The notes under the pieces were generated by a model. The model did no database searches and was not told where the DNA came from. It worked only from the letters and a program-made list of their open reading frames with translations. 64,000 nucleotides of DNA, from the NCBI GenBank assembly GCA_035714085.1, contig DASTMP010000131.1, positions 7,570 through 71,569 on the forward strand. The letters are read 5' to 3'. Every line of letters starts with the position of its first letter. Position 1 is the stretch's first letter. The stretch comes from JAJVID01 sp035714085. Its GTDB lineage: Bacteria; Acidobacteriota; Blastocatellia; RBC074. The position numbers and the translations under genes are program-made. This document shows, piece after piece, positions 16,754 through 24,732 of the stretch.

Positions 16754-17236
16754 ATGCAATACATTTCAGTCGAACATCAGAGGGTCATCGGTGAGCGTCT
16801 CAAGGTCGCTTCGATAATAGTCTTCGCGTTTTGCGTGTCCGTAGGCGTTTTCGCGCTAATCGGGCGTTTTATCAAGCCGCCGGAGATTCTGCCAGGAAGT
16901 GAAAGGTTCAATTCCATCATCCCAGTCGTCGTGATCGTTCTCGCTATGAGCGTGATCGTTTTGCGGCGCGTCTGGATTTCGGCGCTGGTTATGGGAATGG
17001 CGACGCGGAACGGAGTGCCCGCCACGCTCAGCCGGCTGCTGCAGATGACCATTGTTTGCGCCGCCCTCTCCGAAATAGTGGCGATTGTGGGATTCATGTT
17101 TTACCTGTTGACGGGCGATTATCGGTATAGTCTGATTCTTTGCCTGGTCAGTCTGCTGCTGCTTTTTTACACTGCGTTCCCCCGCCGCGGCGAATGGGAG
17201 CGCGCCATCGCCGCCGCCGCAAACGCGCAGGCCTAA
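16754..17236 (+). CDS. Small membrane protein with four predicted helices
   Basis: The product is 160 aa. Hydrophobic segments occur at about residues 18-41, 55-78, 92-118 and 125-143 (VASIIVFAFCVSVGVFALIG, IIPVVVIVLAMSVIVLR, VCAALSEIVAIVGFMFYLL, LILCLVSLLLLFYTAF). The third helix carries an acidic residue in ALSEIVAIVGF, reminiscent of rotary-ATPase subunit c helices; that is only a resemblance. It follows the preceding gene by 3 bases. No named family recognised. Confidence 0.65.
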   Translation: MQYISVEHQRVIGERLKVASIIVFAFCVSVGVFALIGRFIKPPEILPGSERFNSIIPVVVIVLAMSVIVLRRVWISALVMGMATRNGVPATLSRLLQMTIVCAALSEIVAIVGFMFYLLTGDYRYSLILCLVSLLLLFYTAFPRRGEWERAIAAAANAQA

Positions 17237-17258
17237 ATCGTTCATACGATGAAACCAT

Positions 17259-17336
17259 GAAAATCGCCCCGGGAGCGCCATCAATGGAACTTATAGGTCT
17301 TGATCATTCCCATTCATGACGCTCCCGGGGATTTTC
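17259..17336. terminator. Inverted repeat after the 16121-17236 gene pair
   Basis: The arms GAAAATCGCCCCGGGAGCG (17259-17277) and its complement with a 2-base deletion (17320-17336) enclose a 42-base loop. The outer A/T tract and strong GC core resemble a terminator, but the loop is long; it may instead belong to the hairpin-repeat class. Confidence 0.5.
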
Positions 17337-17357
17337 TGAAGAGTAAAAAGTAGTTCA

Positions 17358-19495
17358 ATGATGAAATCCAAAAAATTGGGCGCCGCGGTTCTCTTCATTG
17401 TGTTGGCTGTCATTTCCGCGTCGGGGGGACCACGGCTGGGCCAGGAGCAGAATCCCCCGGCTCAACCATCATCCGCTGCGCCGTCAGCTCCGGCGCCCGG
17501 GGCGCCGACCATTCAACAGAATGGGCAGAATGAGCAGAAAGAGACTGCTGATGCGACGCGCCGGCAGGCGTATGTGCGGTTCATCGAAGCCCGGCGGTTG
17601 AAAGGTGAAATTCAACGGTTGCGCAATCCGGCGCGCCTGCTCGATGAAGCCATCAAAGCGTACAAGGAGACAATTCAACTTGACCCTGCCGCGGCCGATC
17701 CGCACGTCGACCTCGGCGAGCTTTACTTCTTCTTTCAGTCGCGCCGGGACCTCGCCGAAGCCGAGGCGCGTGAGGCCTTGAAGCTTGATCCCGATTGCGC
17801 GGACGCCCATCTGCTGCTCGCGCGCTTGCATGTCTATTCGGTCAGGATAGAACGCAATTGGCGGCCGTCGCTCGTCGAGCAGGCGATTCGCGCTTACGAA
17901 AAAGTGGCGGAACTCGATCCCGGAAACGCCGAGGCCTGGGCGATGCTGGCTGAGTTGTATAAGTCGAAAAACGACACCGAGAGGCAAATTCGCGCGTTGG
18001 AGAAATGGGCCAGCGCGCCCATCCCGAATGACACGCTCTTTTACAACTCGGTGATGAACAGCGATCTCTCCAGCGATCAGGCCTACTACCAACTCTCGCG
18101 GCTCTATCTGAGTCGCGGGAATAATGGAGAGGCTATATTGGCCGCCTGCCGCGCCTACGAATCCGATCCTGAATCGAACGATTACGCGCGCAACCTGATA
18201 GGCATTCTGCGCGTGGCCGCTCGCGACGGCGAAGAGTTGCGAGTTTACAAGCGCCTCATGAAATCATCCGCCAGCCCGGCGCTGATGGTCGGCTACGGTT
18301 CCGCTCTGATCCGCGCCGGCGATTACGTCGAGGCGATCAAGATATTGAGTGACTATGTGGCGCTCGACCCGTCGAACTCGAGCGCCGTCGGATTGCTCGC
18401 CGTCGCGCAGAGAAGGGCGAACCAGCGCTCGGCCGCCATCGCGACGCTCAAGGCCGGGGTTTCCAAATCCGATGAGGGCGCGCGCATGGATCTGGCGCTC
18501 GAACTCGCGCAGACGTACGAAGAGGCCGGGCGCAACGAAGAGGCGATCGCGCAATACCAGCAAGTCTTCGATGAGCTTTTGGGCAAGGCCGCGCAATCGC
18601 CGGCCAATTCGTCGCTGTTTGGCGAAGTGGTCAATCGCCTGGTTCGCGTCCTTCGGAGGTCAGGCTCTCAGGCGGAGTTGCAGAGCGTGCTGGCGAAGAC
18701 GCGGCGCGCGCTCGACGACAGCAACCCGCTGCTCGACCTGATCACCATCGAATCGTTGCGTGAAGAAGGCAAATTCCGCGAGGCGCTGGAAATGGCGCGC
18801 GCCGCCGCGCGCGCTCGTCCCGAAGACCGCGCGCTGAAATTCACCGAAGCTGTAATCCTCGGAGAGTCGAAGCTCTTCAAGGAAAGCGCCGACCTGTTGC
18901 GTTCGATGATCAGAGGCGGCGCCGACAGCGCGACCGATGACGCTGGCGTTTACGTCATCCTCTCCGGCGTGCAGATGCAGTCGGGCGAGTTGAACGAGGC
19001 GGAAAAATCGGCCCGCAAGGCCCTCGAACTCAACCCGGATGACCCGCAGGCGCTGATCCAGCTCAGCTCGATCCTGGATCGGGCCGGCAAACACGAGGCT
19101 TCGGAGAAGACCCTCCGCGAATTGCTCAAACGCGAGCCGGACAACGCCACCGCGCTCAACAACCTCGGCTATTTCATGGTCGAGCGCGGCGTCGGCTACG
19201 GTGAGGCGCTGAAGTTGATCGAGCAGGCGGTCGCGATTGACCCGACCCAGGCGAGCTTCCTCGACAGTCTGGGCTGGACTCATTTCAAGTTGGGCGACAT
19301 CGAGAAGGCCCGCCAATACCTGGAAAAAGCCACGATCTATTCCAACAGAAATCCGACCATCCACGAACACCTCGGCGACGTGTTGCGCGAGGCGGGGCGC
19401 CTGGCCGAAGCCCGCAAACAGTGGGAGAAGGCCTTGGAATATTCGGTCGAGGCTGATGAGATCGCGCGGCTGAGAGGCAAGCTCAAAGACGCGCG

Positions 19496-19499
<4 letters not shown>
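17358..19499 (+). CDS. Exported tetratricopeptide-repeat protein
   Basis: The product is 713 aa. It has a signal peptide (LGAAVLFIVLAVISASGG) and a Pro/Ala-rich linker. More than ten TPR units run through the rest, for example AIKAYKETIQLDPAAADPHV, AEAEAREALKLDPDCADAHL, AEKSARKALELNPDDPQALI and ALKLIEQAVAIDPTQASFL. TPR arrays mediate protein-protein contacts; location is periplasmic or envelope. The stop overlaps the ispE start by four bases (ATGA), so the two genes are translationally coupled although their roles look unrelated. Confidence 0.85.
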
Positions 19500-20386
<887 letters not shown>

Positions 20387-20535
20387 CGGGCGCTTGAAGC
20401 CGCCAACGGCTCGCGCATCGCATTTTAAGATTTCCGCTCTAATCGCTTCGGTGTCAGTAGCCTGGCCGTGAGGGAGGGAATGACGCAATAATCGACGCCC
20501 CCCTCATGGCGCCGCGCTACTGGCACGGTTAAAAG

Positions 20536-20615
<80 letters not shown>

Positions 20616-20630
20616 TATGAATAGAGATCC

Positions 20631-21578
20631 GTGAACAGCCTTCAGATATTCTCAGGCAACGCCCATCGCCTATTGGCCGAGGAGATTTGCCAGTATCTCG
20701 GAATCGAGCTTGGCCGCGCGAACACAACGCGCTTTCCCGACGGCGAGTTCAACTTTCAGATATTGGAGAATGTGCGTGGCGGCGACGTTTTCATCGTGCA
20801 GCCGACCTGCCCTCCGGTCGATGCGAACCTGATGGAGTTGCTGATCATGATCGACGCCTTCAGGCGTTCATCGGCTGACCGCATCACCGCCGTGATCCCT
20901 TATTACGGTTACGCGCGCGGCGATAAGAAGGACAAGCCGCGCATTCCGATCTCTGCCCGGTTGGTCGCGAACCTGATCACTACCGCCGGCGCCAATCGTG
21001 TCTTGACTGTAGATCTGCACACGCAGCAAATTCAGGGTTTCTTCGATATCCCGGTGGATCACCTCTTCGCGGCACCCCTGATAGTCGATTATTTTATGAA
21101 GAACCCGATAGACGACTTGGTCGTCGTCGCGCCGGACCCGGGCGGCGCCGAAAGGGCGCGGGCTTACGCCAAACGGCTCAACGCCGATTTCGCCATCGTC
21201 GATAAGCGACGCGAAAAATCGCAGCCCAGCCATGCCGAGGCGGAAGTGATGAACGTCGTCGGCAACGTCGAGGGCCGCAACGCTCTGGTCGTCGATGACA
21301 TGGTCGACACGGCCGGCACGTTGACCAAGGTCGCCGAAGCCGTGGCCAAGAAGGGCGCCAATCGGATTCTGACCAGTTGTGTTCACGCGGTTCTCTCGGG
21401 AAACGCGATCGAGCGGATCAAAAACTCTCCGCTCGAAAAAGTGGTCATGACCAATACGCTGCCCGTCAATGATGGTTGTCAGGCGCCGCTTTTTAAATAC
21501 TTGACCATCGCCCCGCTGCTGGCCGAAGCGATTAAATCAATTCACGAAGAGTCCTCAGTGAGCAGGCTCTTCATCTGA
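20631..21578 (+). CDS. prs: Ribose-phosphate pyrophosphokinase
   Basis: The product is 315 aa, the standard class I length. It makes PRPP from ribose-5-phosphate and ATP for nucleotide, His and Trp synthesis. Signatures are LQIFSGNAHRLLAEEI, RFPDGEFNFQI, the flexible-loop region YYGYARGDKKDKPRIPIS, VDLHTQQIQGFFDIPVDHL, VVAPDPGGAERARAYA and the PRPP-binding loop LVVDDMVDTAGT. The start is GTG at 20631; the ATG at 20617 is in another frame. It follows tRNA-Gln by 15 bases. Confidence 0.97.
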   Translation: MNSLQIFSGNAHRLLAEEICQYLGIELGRANTTRFPDGEFNFQILENVRGGDVFIVQPTCPPVDANLMELLIMIDAFRRSSADRITAVIPYYGYARGDKKDKPRIPISARLVANLITTAGANRVLTVDLHTQQIQGFFDIPVDHLFAAPLIVDYFMKNPIDDLVVVAPDPGGAERARAYAKRLNADFAIVDKRREKSQPSHAEAEVMNVVGNVEGRNALVVDDMVDTAGTLTKVAEAVAKKGANRILTSCVHAVLSGNAIERIKNSPLEKVVMTNTLPVNDGCQAPLFKYLTIAPLLAEAIKSIHEESSVSRLFI

Positions 21579-21620
21579 GTTTTTATAGAGTCCAAAGAGT
21601 TTATAGTTGGAGTTGAAACA

Positions 21621-22268
21621 ATGAGTCTCGATAGGAACATTTCTCTGGAAGCGAAACCCCGCAGTGAGCGCGGAAAGAACGCTTCGCGCCGCCAGCGCGC
21701 GCAAGGCCTCATTCCGATCACCGTCTATGGCGGCGGAAAGGAAACGGCGAGCGCGAACATCGTCAAACGCGAATTCGCGGCGCTTCTACGCGGCCACGGC
21801 CGCAACGTGATCTTCACACTCAGCGTCGACGGCGCCGCGACTCCGGTAAAGATCGCCGATATGCAGGTCGATCCGGTGAAGGGAACATTGATTCACATGG
21901 ACTTGATGCGGATTTCGCTGACCGAAAAGTCCAAATTCGAGACGCCGATCAGAATCGTGGGCGAAGCCGAAGGCGTCAAGACCCTCGGCGGCGTCCTTGA
22001 AGTGGTGACGCACTCGCTCGAAGTCCGCTGCCTCCCAGGGGATTTGCCTTCGTTCGTCGAAGTCGACGTAACGCCAATGAGCATCGGTGACAAAATCAAG
22101 GTCGGCGATCTGAAACTCGACAGCAAGATCGAAGTCCTGGACGACCCTGAGACTATGATCGTCACGGTCACCGCGCCGCGCGCCGAAGAGCCGGCGCCGG
22201 AGGTCACTCCTGAAGCCGCCGCCGAGCCTGAAGTGATCAAGAAGGGCAAGGGCGAAGAGGCGGAGTAA
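21621..22268 (+). CDS. rplY: 50S ribosomal protein bL25 (CTC form)
   Basis: The product is 215 aa, the long CTC-type bL25 with N-terminal 5S-rRNA-binding domain and C-terminal TL5 domain. Visible features are LEAKPRSERGKNASRRQRAQ, GLIPITVYGGG, MQVDPVKGTLIHMDLMRIS, GGVLEVVTHSLEVRCLPGDL and VGDLKLDSKIEVLDDPET. The tail is Glu/Pro/Ala-rich. GGAG stands about 9 bases before the ATG. It lies between prs and pth, the usual order. Confidence 0.95.
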   Translation: MSLDRNISLEAKPRSERGKNASRRQRAQGLIPITVYGGGKETASANIVKREFAALLRGHGRNVIFTLSVDGAATPVKIADMQVDPVKGTLIHMDLMRISLTEKSKFETPIRIVGEAEGVKTLGGVLEVVTHSLEVRCLPGDLPSFVEVDVTPMSIGDKIKVGDLKLDSKIEVLDDPETMIVTVTAPRAEEPAPEVTPEAAAEPEVIKKGKGEEAE

Positions 22269-22269
22269 T

Positions 22270-22350
22270 CGGAAGATCGAGAATCGAAGATCGAGGATTG
22301 AGGATCGAACAACAGCCTCAACCCTCAATTCTCAATCTTCTATCTTTTAT
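22270..22350. repeat. Imperfect hairpin of GATCGAGGATTGAG words
   Basis: The left half (22273-22310) is made of AGATCGA/GGATTGA/GGATCGA words; the right half (22316-22350) carries the complementary CCTCAA/CTCAATCTTC words. It fills the rplY-pth gap. Pairing is imperfect but extends over about 26 bases. Confidence 0.65.
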
Positions 22351-22374
22351 CTACCATCCTTGATCTTCAGCGCT

Positions 22375-22935
22375 ATGTGGTTGGTCGTTGGCTTAGGCAA
22401 TCCTGGCCAGAAATACGAATGGACGCGCCACAACTGCGGTTTCATGGTCGTCGATGAGTTGGCGCGTCGCGCGGGGAAGGAGATCAAAGCCCCTGAATGT
22501 CATGCTTTGACAGCCCGCACGACAATCGGAGGGGAGGAGGCTCTGCTGGTCAAGCCGCAAACCTTCATGAATTTGAGCGGAGTCGCGGCCGTCGCGCTGA
22601 AAAAAAAGTACGAGATCGGAGAGAACTCTTTGATCCTCGTCGTTAGCGATGACCTGGCGTTGCCCTTCGGCAAAATTCGCATTCGCGCCCAAGGGAGCGC
22701 AGGCGGCCAGAAGGGGTTGAAATCGATCATTGAGAAATTGGGAGCGCAGGATTTTCCGCGTGCGCGGTTGGGCATCGCCCCCGACCATCCCATAAACGAC
22801 GGGGCGGATTTCGTCCTGTCAGAATTCCCAAAAAAAGATCGTGACGAGCTCGCCCAAATAGTGGCGCGGGCGGCTGACGCGGTCGAAGCTGTTTTGACAA
22901 TCGGCGTCGCTAACGCGATGTCGAAATATAATTGA
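22375..22935 (+). CDS. pth: Peptidyl-tRNA hydrolase
   Basis: The product is 186 aa, matching bacterial Pth. It releases peptides from stalled peptidyl-tRNA. Signatures are WLVVGLGNPGQKYEWTRHN (catalytic His in TRHN), GFMVVDELARRAG, LLVKPQTFMNLSG, LILVVSDDLALPFGKIRIR and GSAGGQKGLKSII. I start at the ATG at 22375 because the family begins right before the GLGNPG motif. It follows bL25 and the hairpin at 22270. Confidence 0.96.
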   Translation: MWLVVGLGNPGQKYEWTRHNCGFMVVDELARRAGKEIKAPECHALTARTTIGGEEALLVKPQTFMNLSGVAAVALKKKYEIGENSLILVVSDDLALPFGKIRIRAQGSAGGQKGLKSIIEKLGAQDFPRARLGIAPDHPINDGADFVLSEFPKKDRDELAQIVARAADAVEAVLTIGVANAMSKYN

Positions 22936-23104
22936 AGACGGGAGCGAGTGAGCTAGGGAGAGGGAGAGCGAGGGAGCGAGAGAGTGGGAGAGTGATAGAC
23001 AAAGAGAGTTGCGGCGTCGAATACCGGCTATCTTCTTGTCTTTCCTTCTCTCGTTCTCTCCTTCTCTCGCTCTCCCGCTCCCTCGCTCTCCTGCTCTCAA
23101 TTAT
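22932..23104. repeat. Long imperfect hairpin of GGGAGAGCGAG words
   Basis: The purine-rich left half (about 22932-23008: GGGAGAGCGAGGGAGCGAGA and similar) is complementary to the pyrimidine-rich right half (about 23029-23104: CTCTCGCTCTCCCGCTCCCT and similar). Arms are about 75 bases with many mismatches. Both halves end in AATT. It fills the pth-rpsF gap. Confidence 0.8.
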
Positions 23105-23167
23105 CTCCTTGCTCGGCGACCATGGCGCGCCGGGCTGTTTCAGCAACATCCGTAAGGAGGAATAGCG

Positions 23168-23569
23168 TTGAGAACATACGAAGTCGCATTCATCGTGGCG
23201 CCGAATACCGCCGACGATGATCTCTCCAAACTCAATTCCCAGATCGAACAGATCATCACCGGCCGCGGCGGCAAGATCACCAAAATAGACAATTGGGGAC
23301 GCCGCAAACTCGCTTATCGCATCGGGAAATTCGACGAAGGCGTCTACACTTTCGTTTACCTTGAGGGTAGCGGGCAGGAGATCGCCGAAGTCGAACGCCG
23401 TCTGCGCGTGACTGATTTCGTCATCCGTCACCTTACCGTGCGCACCGACGAGGCCTTGAAGCGCGCCGAGAAGTTGAAATCGAAGCGTAAAGTCTCGCTT
23501 ACGCCGCGCAGCCCCGATGATGACTTCGATATCGATATCGATGACGAAGAGTTGATGGAAGATGTTTAA
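23168..23569 (+). CDS. rpsF: 30S ribosomal protein bS6
   Basis: The product is 133 aa with the bS6 fold signatures RTYEVAFIVAPNTADDDLS, ITKIDNWGRRKLAYRIGK and EGVYTFVYLEG, and an acidic C-terminal tail. The start is TTG at 23168, supported by a perfect AAGGAGG 7 bases upstream and by RTYEVAFIV following it at once. It heads the rpsF-rpsR-rplI ribosomal cluster; the single-stranded-DNA-binding gene often found between rpsF and rpsR is absent. Confidence 0.95.
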   Translation: MRTYEVAFIVAPNTADDDLSKLNSQIEQIITGRGGKITKIDNWGRRKLAYRIGKFDEGVYTFVYLEGSGQEIAEVERRLRVTDFVIRHLTVRTDEALKRAEKLKSKRKVSLTPRSPDDDFDIDIDDEELMEDV

Positions 23570-23571
23570 AA

Positions 23572-23625
23572 GGCGCCGCGCGGCGCGTCTGTATAATTGG
23601 TCAGCCGCGCGTAAGCGCGCGGCGC
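23572..23625. repeat. GC-rich hairpin between rpsF and rpsR
   Basis: GGCGCCGCGCGGCGCG (23572-23587) can pair with CGCGCGGCGCC-type sequence ending at 23625; the right part is itself a palindrome (CCGCGCGTAAGCGCGCGG, 23604-23621). A related palindrome lies in the dnaB intein at 26057-26076. It could attenuate or stabilise the rpsF-rpsR mRNA. Confidence 0.6.
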
Positions 23626-23656
23626 CGGACCCAGAACACACAATCGAGGAAGAGTT

Positions 23657-23926
23657 ATGGCTGAAATGGAAACCGAAGAGAGAGGCGCTAAAACGGCGCG
23701 CATGCCGCGGGGTGGAAGCCGCCGCCGCCGTATTTCGCGACTCTCCGCCGAAAAGATCGATTACATTGATTACAAGGATGTGAAACTGTTGCAATCGTTC
23801 ATCGCCGAAAACGGCAAGATCATGCCGCGACGCCTGACCGGCGTCACATCGCAGCAGCAGCGCAAACTCGTCGAGGCGATCAAGCGCGCGCGCACCATCG
23901 CGCTCTTGCCTTTCACGAAGTTCTAA
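23657..23926 (+). CDS. rpsR: 30S ribosomal protein bS18
   Basis: The product is 89 aa from the ATG at 23657, preceded by GAGGAAGAG. It matches bS18 throughout its second half: IDYIDYKDVKLLQSFIAENG, KIMPRRLTGVTSQQQRKLV and AIKRARTIALLPF. The N-terminus is a basic extension (PRGGSRRRRISRL). It is in the standard position after rpsF and before rplI. Confidence 0.96.
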   Translation: MAEMETEERGAKTARMPRGGSRRRRISRLSAEKIDYIDYKDVKLLQSFIAENGKIMPRRLTGVTSQQQRKLVEAIKRARTIALLPFTKF

Positions 23927-23929
23927 TGC

Positions 23930-23992
23930 TTGGAGTTCCGCCTTCGGGCGCTCCGGTTCATCGAGCCGTATCGCCTGAAGGCGAATTCCAAA
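23930..23992. repeat. Hairpin between rpsR and rplI
   Basis: TTGGAGTTCCGCCTTCGGGCG (23930-23950) is complementary, with about three mismatches, to 23972-23992. It contains the GCCTTCAGGCG-type core. It lies in the 90-base gap of a ribosomal operon, so it would be transcribed. Confidence 0.7.
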
Positions 23993-24016
23993 CGATTTTC
24001 CGCAGGAGTCTGATTT

Positions 24017-24481
24017 ATGCCATTGATGGAGCTTTTATTGAAAGAAGACGTTGACAACCTGGGCGCGCGCGGCGATCTCGTTAAGGTAAAGCCGGGATAC
24101 GGGCGAAACTATCTGTTGCCGCGCGGGCTGGCCATCCAGGCCACGCCCGGCAACAAGAAGCAGATCGAATTGCAGCGCAAAAACCTCCTCAAAAAAGAGG
24201 CCGTCGAACGCGACACTGCGACGCAGCAGGCCAATCTGCTCAAAGAGGTCACGCTCGAATTCGCGCGCAAGGTCGGCGAGCATGGCGTCCTTTACGGCTC
24301 GGTCACCTCGATGGACATCGCCGAAGCTCTCGCCGCTAAAGGCTACGAGATCGACCGCCGCCGTGTGCTCTTGAAAGAACCGATCAAGGAGCCGGGCGAA
24401 TTCGAGGCGCCAATTAAACTTCACCGCGAAGTCACGACCAGCGTCAAAGTCGTGGTCAAGAACGAAGAAGCGGCGAAGTAG
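24017..24481 (+). CDS. rplI: 50S ribosomal protein bL9
   Basis: The product is 154 aa, usual length. The N-terminal rRNA-binding domain is clear (MELLLKEDVDNLGARGDLVK, VKPGYGRNYLLPRGLA). A long charged helix and the C-terminal domain follow (FARKVGEHGVLYGSVTSMDI, IKEPGEFEAPIKLHREVT). It is the last gene of the ribosomal trio before dnaB. Confidence 0.96.
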   Translation: MPLMELLLKEDVDNLGARGDLVKVKPGYGRNYLLPRGLAIQATPGNKKQIELQRKNLLKKEAVERDTATQQANLLKEVTLEFARKVGEHGVLYGSVTSMDIAEALAAKGYEIDRRRVLLKEPIKEPGEFEAPIKLHREVTTSVKVVVKNEEAAK

Positions 24482-24516
24482 TTGGCGCCAGGCGCCAATA
24501 AAATTATTTCCCCAAC

Positions 24517-24626
24517 AGGGTCATCACATAAACGGAGAGCGCGGTTAGCGACCTTGACCTGCGCTTTCCCCTGCATAAGATGACGGTGGGGCGGAGAACC
24601 TGAGTTCAACGCCCCGCCGTTTTTCT
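24517..24626 (+). ncRNA. Candidate structured RNA ending in an intrinsic terminator
   Basis: In the 250-base rplI-dnaB gap, GTCATC (24520-24525) pairs with GATGAC (24579-24584). GAGAGCGC (24535-24542) pairs with GCGCTTTC (24561-24568, one mismatch), leaving symmetrical open bubbles and an inner GGTTAGCGACC mini-hairpin. It is followed at once by the terminator at 24583-24626. It could be a small RNA, an attenuator leader of dnaB, or only the operon tail. I could not assign it to a known class. Confidence 0.35.
24583..24626 (+). terminator. Rho-independent terminator after rplI
   Basis: ACGGTGGGGCG (24583-24593) pairs with CGCCCCGCCGT (24610-24620), allowing one G-T pair, and is followed by TTTTTCTCG. 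It probably ends the rpsF-rpsR-rplI transcript before dnaB. Just after the rplI stop there is also a perfect palindrome, TTGGCGCCAGGCGCCAA (24482-24498). Confidence 0.75.
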
Positions 24627-24732
24627 CGTTCAAAAGTAACTTCTCAAGGTTTGAATTCGATTTTGTCCCTTAGGGCGCAGGTGTCCTCAAAACCCCCGTT
24701 ATGAGACCAGGACTTACAAGGTTCATCCAAAT

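Noticed and set aside
16754..17236. Assignment as ATP synthase subunit c
   Set aside because: Only one helix resembles a proteolipid helix; the length, helix number and absence of other ATPase genes argue against it.
22932..23104. Purine-rich/pyrimidine-rich block as a coding region
   Set aside because: Both strands give low-complexity Ser/Arg/Leu or Glu/Arg frames; the complementarity of the halves shows a hairpin.
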